Positions 42,481 to 50,591 of a stretch of 64,000 nucleotides of DNA are shown here, one piece after another. Under the pieces are notes generated by a model that did no database searches, was not told where the DNA came from, and worked only from the letters and a program-made list of their open reading frames with translations. This stretch comes from CAVRCA01 sp963719345 (GTDB lineage: Bacteria; Pseudomonadota; Alphaproteobacteria; Acetobacterales; Acetobacteraceae). Made by a program: the position numbers and the translations under genes. Position 1 is the first letter of the stretch; every line of letters starts with the position of its first letter. The stretch lies in NCBI GenBank assembly GCA_963719345.1, contig CAVRCA010000003.1, forward strand, positions 682,001 through 746,000, in the 5' to 3' direction.

Positions 42481-43770
42481 ATGGGCCCGAAACGAATTGC
42501 CGCGTTCCTGCAGGGTCGGGTTCATTACGCCTGGGTGATGGTGGCCCTCGTCTTCGTCGTCGTCTTATCGGTGGTCGGGGTGCGCGCCGCGCCGAGCGTG
42601 CTGATCGTGCCGCTCGAACACGCCTTTGGGTGGAGCCGGGCCACCATCTCGGCGGCGATCTCGCTCAACATCCTCCTGCTGGGCCTGGTCGGCCCCTTCA
42701 GCACCGCGCTGCTGCAGACGATCGGCATCAAGCGGACCATCGTGCTCACCCTGACGGTCCTGGTCGTGGCGACCACGCTGAGCGGCTTCATCTCGCAGCC
42801 GTGGCAGCTGTTCGCCACCTGGGGCTTGCTGGTCGGCCTGGCCTCCGGCACCGGCGGCGCCGGGCTCGCCGCCACCATCGCCAATCGCTGGTTCGTCGAG
42901 CGGCGCGGCCTCGTCGTCGGCCTGCTGATGGCGGCGAATGCGAGCGGGCAGCTCATCTTCCTGCCGATCATGGCGAGCCTGGCCGAGAGCGGGTCGTGGC
43001 GCATGGTCTCCTTCGTGCTCGCCGGGGTCATCGCGGCGCTGATCCCGCTGGTGCTGCTGCTGATGGCGGAATCGCCGGCCGAGGTGCAGCTCGCGCCGTT
43101 CGGCAGCAAGCCGGGCCAGTCGCCCGCAGCGAGCCTGGCGCCGACGGCCGGCAACCCGCTGTCGGTGGCATTCGGCGGCTTGGCGCGTGGCGTGCGGTCG
43201 CGCGATTTCTGGCTGCTGTCCTCGAGCTTCTTCATCTGCGGCGTCAGCGCCAACGGGCTGGTGGGCACCCACCTGATCTCCTACTGCATGGACCAGGGCA
43301 TCCCGGAGGTGACCGCGGCGGGGCTGCTGGCCGCGATGGGCGTGTTCGACCTCATCGGCACCACCGGGTCCGGCTGGCTGACCGACCGGTTCAACTCGCG
43401 CGTGCTGCTGTTCTGGTACTACGGCCTGCGCGGACTGTCGCTCCTGGCCCTGCCGTTCACCGATTTCAGCTTTTTGAGCCTCAGCGTGTTCGCCGTGTTC
43501 TACGGGCTCGACTTCATAGCCACTATTCCGCCCACCGTGGCACTGGCGAACCAGGCGTTCGGGCGCACCGCCGCGCCGGTGATCGTCTCCTGGATTTTTT
43601 GCGGCCACCAGTTGGGCGCGGCACTTGCCGCCCTGGTCGCGGGCACGGTGCGCAGCGCGACCGGCAGCTATTTCGACGCCTTCTTCGGCGCCGGTCTCGC
43701 CTGCTTGCTGGCCGCCTTGCTGGCGCTCGGGATCGGGCGCGGCCGACGCCCGGCGGTCGCCGTCGCCTGA
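42481..43770 (+). CDS. MFS transporter under TetR control
   Basis: 429 residues with about twelve membrane helices; ATG 42481 preceded by AGGAAG. Family features: AFGWSRATISAAISLNILLL, the loop motif LATGTGGAG-like stretch VGLASGTGGAGLAATIANRW and the second-half TGSGWLTDRFNSR, the oxalate/formate antiporter (OFA) or monocarboxylate style. A TetR regulator and a hydrolase lie divergently, so the locus may import or export a small acid or amide. The 3' end overlaps the convergent xerD gene by about 100 bases. Confidence 0.88.
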   Translation: MGPKRIAAFLQGRVHYAWVMVALVFVVVLSVVGVRAAPSVLIVPLEHAFGWSRATISAAISLNILLLGLVGPFSTALLQTIGIKRTIVLTLTVLVVATTLSGFISQPWQLFATWGLLVGLASGTGGAGLAATIANRWFVERRGLVVGLLMAANASGQLIFLPIMASLAESGSWRMVSFVLAGVIAALIPLVLLLMAESPAEVQLAPFGSKPGQSPAASLAPTAGNPLSVAFGGLARGVRSRDFWLLSSSFFICGVSANGLVGTHLISYCMDQGIPEVTAAGLLAAMGVFDLIGTTGSGWLTDRFNSRVLLFWYYGLRGLSLLALPFTDFSFLSLSVFAVFYGLDFIATIPPTVALANQAFGRTAAPVIVSWIFCGHQLGAALAALVAGTVRSATGSYFDAFFGAGLACLLAALLALGIGRGRRPAVAVA

Positions 43771-44645
43771 TCGCGGGGCGCGGCGCTTGCATCCGGCGCG
43801 CGCGCCAGCGGATGGTGCGCCTCGACCAGAGTCTGCAATCGGTCCGCCAGCACGTGGGTGTAGATCTGCGTGGTGGCGATGTCGGCGTGGCCGAGCAGCA
43901 ATTGCAGGCTACGCAGGTCGGCGCCGCGTGCGAGCAGGTGCGAGGCGAAGGAGTGCCGCAGCACGTGCGGCGAGACCCGCGCCGGGTCCAGCCCCGCCTG
44001 CAGGGCGACCTGCTTGAGCAGCAGCGCGAATCCCTGCCGCGTCATCGGCCGGCTCGCCGCCCGGCCCGGAAACAGCCATCTTCCCTCGCTCGGCTGCGCC
44101 GCGGCCAGCGCCTCGGCGGCCCGTCGGGCCGGCGCGGAGAGCGGCACCATCCGCTCCTTGCCGCCCTTGCCGCGCACGATCAGCATCGGCGCTTCGCCGG
44201 CGAGCGCGGCGCGCGGCAACGCCAGCAGCTCGGAGACACGCAGCCCCGTTGCGTAGAGGATTTCGAGGGCGGCCTCGGCGACCGCGCCGGATAGGCCGCC
44301 GCGTTCCGAAGCGGCGGCGAGCAGCGCGTCCACCTCCGGCTCGGTCAGGTATTTGGGCAGCGGCGCGGGCAGCCGGGGAGCGTCGAGCAGCTGCGTCGGA
44401 TCGTCCCGCCGCACGTCCTCGCGCAGCAGGAACCGGAAGAATTGCCGCAGCGCGGAGAGCCGCCGCGCCGCGGTCCGCGCGGCGTGCCCGGCTCGCCGCA
44501 GCTCCCCCAAGTAGGATTGCAGCAACCCGGCATCGGCGGCGCCGCACGGCACGCCGCGCGCGGCCGCAAAACGGCAAAAATCGGCCAGATCGGCGGCATA
44601 GGCCGCCCGCGTGTTGCGCGCCGCCCCCCGCTCGGCCGACAGCAT
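43668..44645 (-). CDS. xerD: Tyrosine recombinase XerD
   Basis: Resolves chromosome dimers at dif together with XerC. 325 residues from ATG 44645. Catalytic residues are all visible: Arg in ATGLRVSELL, Lys in GKGGKERMVP, His-x-x-Arg in SPHVLRHSFASHLL, His in LLGHADIATTQIYTH and the nucleophile Tyr in the same stretch. The C-terminal 45 residues are a basic Ala/Pro/Lys extension. In-frame codons upstream read LDRHVEAFLE, the expected N-terminus, but no ATG, GTG or TTG is available there, so the true start is uncertain or non-standard. Confidence 0.9.
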   Translation of the reverse strand: MLSAERGAARNTRAAYAADLADFCRFAAARGVPCGAADAGLLQSYLGELRRAGHAARTAARRLSALRQFFRFLLREDVRRDDPTQLLDAPRLPAPLPKYLTEPEVDALLAAASERGGLSGAVAEAALEILYATGLRVSELLALPRAALAGEAPMLIVRGKGGKERMVPLSAPARRAAEALAAAQPSEGRWLFPGRAASRPMTRQGFALLLKQVALQAGLDPARVSPHVLRHSFASHLLARGADLRSLQLLLGHADIATTQIYTHVLADRLQTLVEAHHPLARAPDASAAPRDQATATAGRRPRPIPSASKAASKQARPAPKKASK

Positions 44646-44694
44646 CTCCAGGAACGCCTCGACATGTCGGTCGAGCGCCGGGCGAACGTGACGA

Positions 44695-44847
44695 TCAGTG
44701 CGTCTGGAACTTGTCGTTCGGCAGGACCTTCTGCACCGGATGCGGATTGATGGCGGGCGGAAACGCGCCCAGCACCAGCATGCCGACGGCGATCACCAGA
44801 ACGCCAACCGCAAGGACGATCAGGAAGATACGGCTCATCGGCGTCAT
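44695..44847 (-). CDS. Small single-pass membrane protein (50 residues)
   Basis: Begins MTPMSRIFLIVLAVGVLVIA at ATG 44847 and ends NDKFQTH. One membrane helix (about 7-28) and a short periplasmic tail with PPAINPHP and VQKVLPND. No Shine-Dalgarno is evident. It lies head to head with aroKB and just upstream of xerD. The end overlaps the expected xerD N-terminal codons. Codon use and the hydrophobic profile support a real gene; the function is unknown. Confidence 0.6.
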   Translation of the reverse strand: MTPMSRIFLIVLAVGVLVIAVGMLVLGAFPPAINPHPVQKVLPNDKFQTH

Positions 44848-44912
44848 ACGGGTCCGAATCGGGGGAGGGCGGCTTGGCCTCGGTGCTGGGGCGTGTGCTA
44901 CCTTTGAAGCTT

Positions 44913-46607
44913 ATGATGCGCAACACTGCCTTGAGGGAACCTGTCCTTAAAGAGACGAACACGCTGCCTCCCGCGCTGGTGGGCCGCAGCATCGTGCTCG
45001 TCGGCATGATGGGCGCCGGCAAGACCTCGATCGGACGGCGGCTGGCGGCGCGGCTCGGACTGCCGTTCCGCGACGCCGACGCCGAGATCGAGCTGGCGGC
45101 CGGCTGCACGGTGCCCGAGCTGTTCGCCCGCTACGGCGAGCGCGAGTTCCGCGACGGCGAGCGGCGGGTGATCCGGCGTCTGCTCGCCGGTGAGCCGCTG
45201 GTGCTGGCGACCGGCGGCGGCGCGTTCATGGCCGAGGAGACCCGCGCCGCGGTGCGTCAGGAGGCCGTCTCGGTCTGGCTGCGCTGCAAGCTGCCGACCT
45301 TGCTGCGCCGGGTCGCCGGGCGCGAAAGCCGGCCGCTGCTCAGCGGCGGCGACCCCGCCGAAATCCTGCAGCGCCTTCTGGACATCCGTCAGCCGGTCTA
45401 CGCCGAGGCCGATCTGGCGGTCGATTGCGGTGACGAAACCCCCGACGCGACGACCAGCCGCGTGCTCGGTGCGCTGCTGGCCTGGCACCCGCCCCGGCGC
45501 TTGGCGGTGCGTCTCGCCACCAGCTCCTATGACGTGGTGATCGGGGAACACCTGCTCGATCGGGCCGGCGCGCTGCTCGCCCCTGTTCTGGCCCAGAAGC
45601 GGGCGGTCGTGGTGACCGATGCCAGCGTGGCACGCCTGCACCTTCCCTCGCTGCTGGAGGGCTTGGCGCGGACCGCCGTGACCACCAGCCAGATCATCGT
45701 GCCGGCAGGGGAGACTTCCAAGACGCTCGACACCTATGGCCGGGTCGTGGACGGGCTGCTCGAAGCCGGCGTCGAGCGGGGCACCACGGTGATCGCGCTC
45801 GGCGGCGGGGTGGTCGGCGATCTCGCCGGGTTCGCGGCGGCGACCACGCTGCGCGGGCTGCCCTTCGTGCAGGCGCCCACCACCCTGCTGGCGCAGGTCG
45901 ATTCCAGCGTCGGCGGCAAGACCGGCGTCAACACCGGGCGGGGGAAAAACCTGGTCGGCGCGTTCCACCAGCCGCGTATGGTGCTGGCCGACACCGCCAC
46001 CCTCGCGACGCTGCCGGTCCGCGAGCTGCGGGCCGGCTACGCCGAGATCGCCAAGGCCGGCCTGATCGGCGATGCGGCCTTCTTTGCCTGGTGCGAGCAG
46101 CACGGCACTCGGCTGATCGGCGGCGACCGGGACCTGCAGGGCGAGGCGATCCGCCGCGCCTGCGCCTTCAAGGCGGCGGTCGTCGGGGACGACGAGCGCG
46201 AAGAAAAGCCGAATGACGGTCGCGCCCTGCTCAACCTCGGCCATACGTTCGGGCACGCGTTGGAAGCGGAGGTCGGCTACGGCGGCGGCCTGCTGCATGG
46301 CGAAGCGGTGGCGGTCGGGCTCGGGCTGGCGTTCCGCCTCTCGGCGCGGCTTGGGCTGTGCCCCGAGGCAGACGCCGACCGCGTGACCGCCCATCTCGCC
46401 GCGACCGGCCTTGCCGCCGAGCTCAGGATGCTGAACCGGCGCTTCTCGGCGGCGACGCTGATCGGGCACATGCGGCGGGACAAGAAGGTACGCGACGGGC
46501 GGCTCAAGTTCGTGCTGGTGCGCGGCATCGGGGCGGCGTTCACCTCGAGCGACGTGCCGACCGAGGCCGTGCTCGAGCTGCTCCGCGACGAGGGCTGCGC
46601 GCCCTAA
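44913..46607 (+). CDS. aroKB: Bifunctional shikimate kinase / 3-dehydroquinate synthase (AroK-AroB fusion)
   Basis: 564 residues from ATG 44913, encoding two consecutive enzymes of the shikimate pathway in one frame. Residues about 20-190 are AroK: Walker A GMMGAGKTSIGRRL, shikimate-binding DADAEIE and REFRDGERRV, and GGGAF. Residues about 194-564 are AroB: NAD site GGGVVGDLAGFAAAT, the zinc region with VDSSVGGKTGVNTGRGKN, and LNLGHTFGHALE. The genes are usually adjacent but separate in alphaproteobacteria. No start or stop that could split them is visible near 45490, so the fusion looks genuine; AroKB fusions are also known in Thermotoga. Confidence 0.95.
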   Translation: MMRNTALREPVLKETNTLPPALVGRSIVLVGMMGAGKTSIGRRLAARLGLPFRDADAEIELAAGCTVPELFARYGEREFRDGERRVIRRLLAGEPLVLATGGGAFMAEETRAAVRQEAVSVWLRCKLPTLLRRVAGRESRPLLSGGDPAEILQRLLDIRQPVYAEADLAVDCGDETPDATTSRVLGALLAWHPPRRLAVRLATSSYDVVIGEHLLDRAGALLAPVLAQKRAVVVTDASVARLHLPSLLEGLARTAVTTSQIIVPAGETSKTLDTYGRVVDGLLEAGVERGTTVIALGGGVVGDLAGFAAATTLRGLPFVQAPTTLLAQVDSSVGGKTGVNTGRGKNLVGAFHQPRMVLADTATLATLPVRELRAGYAEIAKAGLIGDAAFFAWCEQHGTRLIGGDRDLQGEAIRRACAFKAAVVGDDEREEKPNDGRALLNLGHTFGHALEAEVGYGGGLLHGEAVAVGLGLAFRLSARLGLCPEADADRVTAHLAATGLAAELRMLNRRFSAATLIGHMRRDKKVRDGRLKFVLVRGIGAAFTSSDVPTEAVLELLRDEGCAP

Positions 46608-46624
46608 ATGCGCCGGGGACGGGC

Positions 46625-47136
46625 CGAACTCCGCGAGGGCTGGCGGCAGTCCGCCCAGACGCCAGGCCGCGAGCAGACCAGCGGCGGCGACGGGAAGCGC
46701 CACTACGAACACCGATACGCCGGCCGACCGTGCGGTTCCGCTCGTGAGGCCATGGGAAACCCCTGCCAAGTTAGCCGCCGCTGCTGCAACGGCGGCGCCG
46801 GCCGCATATCCGGTCAGCCGCACCGTGTTCATGCCCGCCGCGCCGATCGCCCGGTCCTGATCGGTCAACGAGCCCAAGATGCGCTGGCTCATGAAAGACC
46901 AGGAGAGGCCGAGGCCCGTACCCGGCCGTGGCCCAGCCGAAATAGGCGTAGCCGCCGAGCGCACGCCCGACGCTTGGCATGATGGTGGCGGTGACCAACG
47001 AGTCGGCCGCACTCAGCCAGACGCCGAGGCATATAAGAATGAAACGTGGCGTGCGCCCCTCGCCCAGCACGTCCGCCCAGCGGCTGGCTGGAGGCATCTC
47101 TTTTGCCGGCAATGTCGGACCCTCCCGGCCGAGCAT
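46625..47136 (-). pseudogene. MFS transporter remnant with internal deletion
   Basis: The N-terminal 70 residues from ATG 47136 are an intact MFS start (TPRFILICLGVWLSAADSLV, then RALGGYAYFGWATAGYG). The frame then changes at about 46930 and continues directly with a typical MFS C-terminus (GLGLSWSFMSQRILGSL, RAIGAAGMNTVRLTGYAAGA, VSVFVVALPVAAAGLLAAW). Roughly 270 residues from the middle are missing and the original stop is gone. This is a decayed gene created by a deletion plus a frameshift. It abuts the aroKB stop. Confidence 0.8.
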
Positions 47137-47332
47137 CTCCGACCATCAAGGTGTCGGTCGTCAAATGCCCATGGTCGGCCAGGCTGGAGCCCCCGCGTGG
47201 GTTGGCAGGGGGTCAGCCAACAGGCTGCGCGTCAGCAGGGGCGGGTAAGGACCGCGAGCGGAGCGACCTGGCTCAATTGGCATTGAAGCCATGCTCGCAA
47301 GCAAGTTGCGCCCAGGACCGTCGACGCCATAT

Positions 47333-47349
47333 TGCAATGTTGCATTGCA
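47333..47349. promoter_or_regulatory. Palindrome upstream of the DUF2889 gene
   Basis: TGCAATG (47333-47339), spacer TTG, CATTGCA (47343-47349), seven perfect pairs, 17 bases before the DUF2889 start and adjacent to its ribosome site. Could be an operator or a small RNA hairpin. No regulator can be assigned. Confidence 0.4.
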
Positions 47350-47366
47350 GCAAACGGAGCCGTTCG

Positions 47367-48026
47367 ATGCCGCTGAGCAAGCCTGTGGAACGTGAGCCGC
47401 TCCATACGCGCCGCATCGTTATCGAGGGATATCGGCGACGGGACGGGCTCTACGACATCGAGGCCCACCTCACCGATACCAAGGCAAAAGGTTTCGCCAA
47501 CCCCCATCGCGGCTTTGTCGAAGCAGGCGAGCCGTTGCACGGGATGTCGATGCGGATGACGGTGGACGACCGGCTTCTGATCGTGGCGTGCGAGGCAGCC
47601 AGCGATCACACGCCGTATGCCGTCTGCCCGGCAGCGGCGCCGAATTTCACCCGCTTGGCCGGGCTGCGGATCAAGCCGGGGTTCCTGCGCGAGGCGGCGG
47701 CGCGGATCGGCGGTACGGCTGGATGCACGCATTTGCGCGAATTGCTGCAGCAAATGGGTACGACGGCGCACCAGACCGTGTTTTCCGCCCGCGCCGACCG
47801 GGAAGCGGCGGCGATCCGGGCGGAAACCGGGGTTGCTCTCACGACGGATGAACTGGATACCAGAATCGCCGCCAAGTTCGGCGGCGGCAGCACGATCGTC
47901 AACACCTGCATCGCGTACGACGAGGCCGGCCCGGTGGTGCGACAGCGCTGGCCGCATCTCGCCAAGCCCGTCCCGGTGAACCGGGCAATGTCGGTTGGAC
48001 CCGACAGGAAGCCGACCACGGCCTAA
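47367..48026 (+). CDS. DUF2889 family protein
   Basis: 219 residues from ATG 47367, with GGAG seven bases upstream. Matches DUF2889 through REPLHTRRIVIEGYRRRDGL, IEAHLTDTKAKGF, GMSMRMTVDDRLLIV, AGLRIKPGFLREAAARIGG and GCTHLRELLQQMGTTA. The Cys-Thr-His near 123 may bind a metal. Family members are seen next to aromatic or fatty-acid degradation genes, but function is unknown. The gene follows a decayed MFS gene and precedes a convergent regulator. Confidence 0.85.
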   Translation: MPLSKPVEREPLHTRRIVIEGYRRRDGLYDIEAHLTDTKAKGFANPHRGFVEAGEPLHGMSMRMTVDDRLLIVACEAASDHTPYAVCPAAAPNFTRLAGLRIKPGFLREAAARIGGTAGCTHLRELLQQMGTTAHQTVFSARADREAAAIRAETGVALTTDELDTRIAAKFGGGSTIVNTCIAYDEAGPVVRQRWPHLAKPVPVNRAMSVGPDRKPTTA

Positions 48027-48063
48027 TGACTGTCGCCCGCGATCGAGGTTCCGTCGGCGACGC

Positions 48064-48360
48064 TCACTGCGTGCATTCAGACAGCTCGACGTCCGCGATG
48101 GGGTTGCGCGAGCCGTGCCCGGCCTGGGCATGCCCCTGTTCCGTAGCGGCTTCACGGAAATACTGCAGCACGAAGACGCGCACGGCGCTGGTACGGCCGC
48201 CAGAGTGATGCTTCGCCTCTGCCTGGCGAACCACTTCACCGATCGGCGTCTGCTGCCGCTGGCAAATCTCGTATAACGCGTCCCAGAGTTCAGGCTCCAG
48301 ACGCATACTGGTGCGTCCTCTCCCTGCGACAACGTTACGGTTAACCAGACGGCTTGCCAT
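48064..48360 (-). CDS. Ribbon-helix-helix DNA-binding protein
   Basis: 98 residues. A basic N-terminus (NRNVVAGRGRTSMRLE) leads into the ribbon-helix-helix core RTSMRLEPELWDALYEICQR and the second helix with PIGEVVRQAEAK. The tail is polar and probably flexible. Such small proteins repress their own operon. The ATG is preceded by GGAGAAG, which overlaps an inverted repeat. The upstream region is AT-rich, like a promoter. Confidence 0.78.
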   Translation of the reverse strand: MASRLVNRNVVAGRGRTSMRLEPELWDALYEICQRQQTPIGEVVRQAEAKHHSGGRTSAVRVFVLQYFREAATEQGHAQAGHGSRNPIADVELSECTQ

Positions 48361-48369
48361 TTTTCTTCT

Positions 48370-48385
48370 CCGACGTGAGTGTCGG
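48370..48385 (-). promoter_or_regulatory. Inverted repeat overlapping the ribosome site of the RHH gene
   Basis: CCGAC (48370-48374) and GTCGG (48381-48385) with a six-base spacer, ten bases upstream of the start codon. A likely self-regulatory operator or an mRNA hairpin that hides the ribosome site. Low confidence. Confidence 0.35.
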
Positions 48386-48512
48386 AAATGATTAGAGCAA
48401 AGTCTAGTTAATTAAGTCTTGTTCCTGAAATGATCCCGTGGCGAGACGTGTTGTCGGGCGAAACTTGGCTGTCTGTGACTACGCCGGCAACCTGGCGCCT
48501 GCCTAAGTTGCC

Positions 48513-48806
48513 CTATCGCGGCCCCGCCTGCTCGGCGGGCGTGCGCAAGGTCAGAGCCAGGGCGTGCAAGCCGGCGTCGAATTCGGCGTGCAGAACGTCG
48601 TTCACCGCGCGGTGGCGCGCGAGGCGCCCCACTCCTTCGAACGCCGCCGAGACCACGAGCACGCTGTAATGGGTCTCTCCTTGCGGACGCGCGCCGCTAT
48701 GGCCGGCGTGACGGGCGCTGTCGTCGACGATGCGCAGCTCGGTCGGCGCGAACGCCAAGCGGAGCGCGGCCTCAAGCCGCTGGGCACGGGACTGCATGCC
48801 GGTCAT
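48513..48806 (-). CDS. bolA: BolA family protein
   Basis: 97 residues from ATG 48806. BolA fold: RAQRLEAALRLAFAPTELRI, DDSARHAGHSGARPQGETHY, the conserved HYSVLVVSAAFEGVGRLARH with the glutaredoxin/[Fe-S] contact region, and the C-terminal helix HALALTLRTP. BolA partners with monothiol glutaredoxin Grx4 in iron homeostasis and regulation. Divergent from the J-domain gene and in the bolA/J-domain/cobS/cobT block conserved in alphaproteobacteria. Confidence 0.93.
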   Translation of the reverse strand: MTGMQSRAQRLEAALRLAFAPTELRIVDDSARHAGHSGARPQGETHYSVLVVSAAFEGVGRLARHRAVNDVLHAEFDAGLHALALTLRTPAEQAGPR

Positions 48807-48875
48807 ATCGGATAATTCCGCGCAGTCGCCAAGCCGCTGTTGCCAACGTTCGAGCGGGGCCGCACATATGGGTCG

Positions 48876-49470
48876 ATGACCCGACGCAGCACGAGACCTC
48901 GGGCCTACGCGCCCGACCCGGCTGCCCCGGGCCGTCCCTGTGACATGCCAGATTGCTGCGCGACCGGCGAGTACCCGGGCCCCCAAGTCGCGAACCACGC
49001 TCAACGACTACTGGTGGTTCTGCCTCGAGCACGTGCGCGCGTACAACGCCTCCTGGGACTACTACAAAGGCATGAGCCCGGGTGAGATCGAGGCGCAGCT
49101 GCGGGCGGACACGGCGTGGCAGCGGCCAAGCTGGCCGCTCGGCCGACTGGGCGCGGCGACCTGGGAGGACGAGCTGCTGCAACGCGACCCGCTGCACCTG
49201 CTCGAGAAGGGTCGCGCGCGGGCCGGAGCGAGGCGGGCGGCCGAACAGGCGCCGGCCGATCTTCGCGAGCCGCTGGCCACCTTCGGGCTGTCCTGGCCGA
49301 CGACGCTCGACGAGGTGAAGACGCGCTACAAGGAGCTTGCCAAGCGTCACCATCCGGACGCCAACGGCGGCGACCTCGGGGCCGAAGAGCAGTTCAAGTC
49401 AATCAATCTTGCCTACGCCGCGCTGCGGTCCAGATTGGCGAACGAGCCCCGCTACGCCGCGGCCGGGTGA
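48876..49470 (+). CDS. J-domain protein, apparently shifted by one base near residue 33
   Basis: The N-terminal 30 or so residues (RRSTRPRAYAPDPAAPGRPC then DMPDCCATGEY) are encoded from ATG 48876. The rest (APKSRTTLNDYWWFCLEHVR through the C-terminal J-domain with KRHHPDANGGD) is in the next frame. The junction is at TACCCGGG (48972-48979), where removing one C restores GEYRAPKSR as in homologues. The J-domain HPD motif is intact (about residue 154 of the restored protein). J-proteins stimulate DnaK ATPase. The gene is always next to cobS in this group. Confidence 0.8.
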
Positions 49471-49567
49471 CGCCAGACAGCAAGGCGCGGAAGGGCGGGG
49501 CCGCTCCCTTCCGCAGGGTGGCTGCGCGGCCTATGATTTTGCCAGAACACACGGGACAGGCTGGTCT

Positions 49568-50578
49568 ATGAACAAGGTTTCCCCGCTCACCGAAGTCCGC
49601 CCCACCTCGGCGATCGATCTGCCGGACACCACGGTGAAGGCGCGCGAGGCGTTCGGCATCGATGCCGACATGGAAGTGCCGGCCTTCTCGGTGCGGACCG
49701 AGCACGTGCCCGACATCGACACCGCCTACCAGTTCGACCGTGAGACGACGCTCGCCATCATGGCTGGTCTCGCGTTCAACCGGCGGGTGATGATCCAGGG
49801 CTATCACGGCACCGGCAAGTCGACCCACATCGAGCAGGTGTGCGCCCGGATCAACTGGCCCTGCATCCGGGTCAATCTCGACAGCCATATCAGCCGCATC
49901 GACCTGATCGGCAAGGACGCGATCGTCCTCAAGGACGGCAAGCAGATCACCGAGTTCCGCGAGGGCATCCTGCCCTGGGCGTTGCAGCACGCCTGCTCCC
50001 TGGTGTTCGACGAATACGACGCCGGCCGGCCCGACGTGATGTTCGTCATCCAGCGGGTGCTCGAAGTGGAGGGCAAGCTCACCCTGCTCGACCAGAACCG
50101 GGTGATCCGCCCGCACCCCTCGTTCCGCTTGTTTTCCACCGCGAACACGGTCGGGCTCGGCGACACCACCGGCCTCTATCACGGCACCCAGCAGATCAAC
50201 CAGGGCCAGATGGACCGCTGGAACATCGTCGCCACCCTCAACTATCTGCCGCACGGTCAAGAGACGGCGATCGTGCTCGCCAAGATGGGCATCCCGGCCA
50301 ACGACGCGCCGACCAAGAAGCGGGTCGAGAGCATGGTGGCCCTGGCCGACCTGACGCGCGCCGGCTTCATCAACGGCGACATCTCCACCGTCATGTCGCC
50401 GCGGACCGTGATCACCTGGGCGGAGAACGCGCGCATCTTCGGCGACGTCGGCTTCGCCTTCCGCGTGACGTTCCTCAACAAGTGCGACGAGGCCGAGCGG
50501 TCGACCGTCGCCGAGTACTATCAGCGCTGCTTCAACGAGGACATCCCGACCGGCGCGCTGGCCCGCAAGGCGAGCTGA
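49568..50578 (+). CDS. cobS: Cobaltochelatase subunit CobS
   Basis: 336 residues from ATG 49568. AAA+ ATPase: Walker A GYHGTGKSTHIEQ (about 78-90), Walker B SLVFDEYDAGRPDVMF (about 142-157) and the sensor region STANTVGLGDTTGLYHG. CobS forms the AAA ring with CobT that drives cobalt insertion by CobN in aerobic B12 synthesis. Proximity to the J-domain gene and cobT supports the call. cobN is not in the window. Confidence 0.96.
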   Translation: MNKVSPLTEVRPTSAIDLPDTTVKAREAFGIDADMEVPAFSVRTEHVPDIDTAYQFDRETTLAIMAGLAFNRRVMIQGYHGTGKSTHIEQVCARINWPCIRVNLDSHISRIDLIGKDAIVLKDGKQITEFREGILPWALQHACSLVFDEYDAGRPDVMFVIQRVLEVEGKLTLLDQNRVIRPHPSFRLFSTANTVGLGDTTGLYHGTQQINQGQMDRWNIVATLNYLPHGQETAIVLAKMGIPANDAPTKKRVESMVALADLTRAGFINGDISTVMSPRTVITWAENARIFGDVGFAFRVTFLNKCDEAERSTVAEYYQRCFNEDIPTGALARKAS

Positions 50579-50591
50579 TCCGGAGGCGCCG

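Noticed and set aside
43668..44645. Tyrosine recombinase as a phage or island integrase
   Set aside because: Motifs and length fit housekeeping XerD; no attachment-site repeats, tRNA gene or phage genes nearby.
44898..46620. Long minus-strand frame over aroKB
   Set aside because: Only its part beyond 46625 matches an MFS C-terminus; the remainder is a shadow of aroKB.
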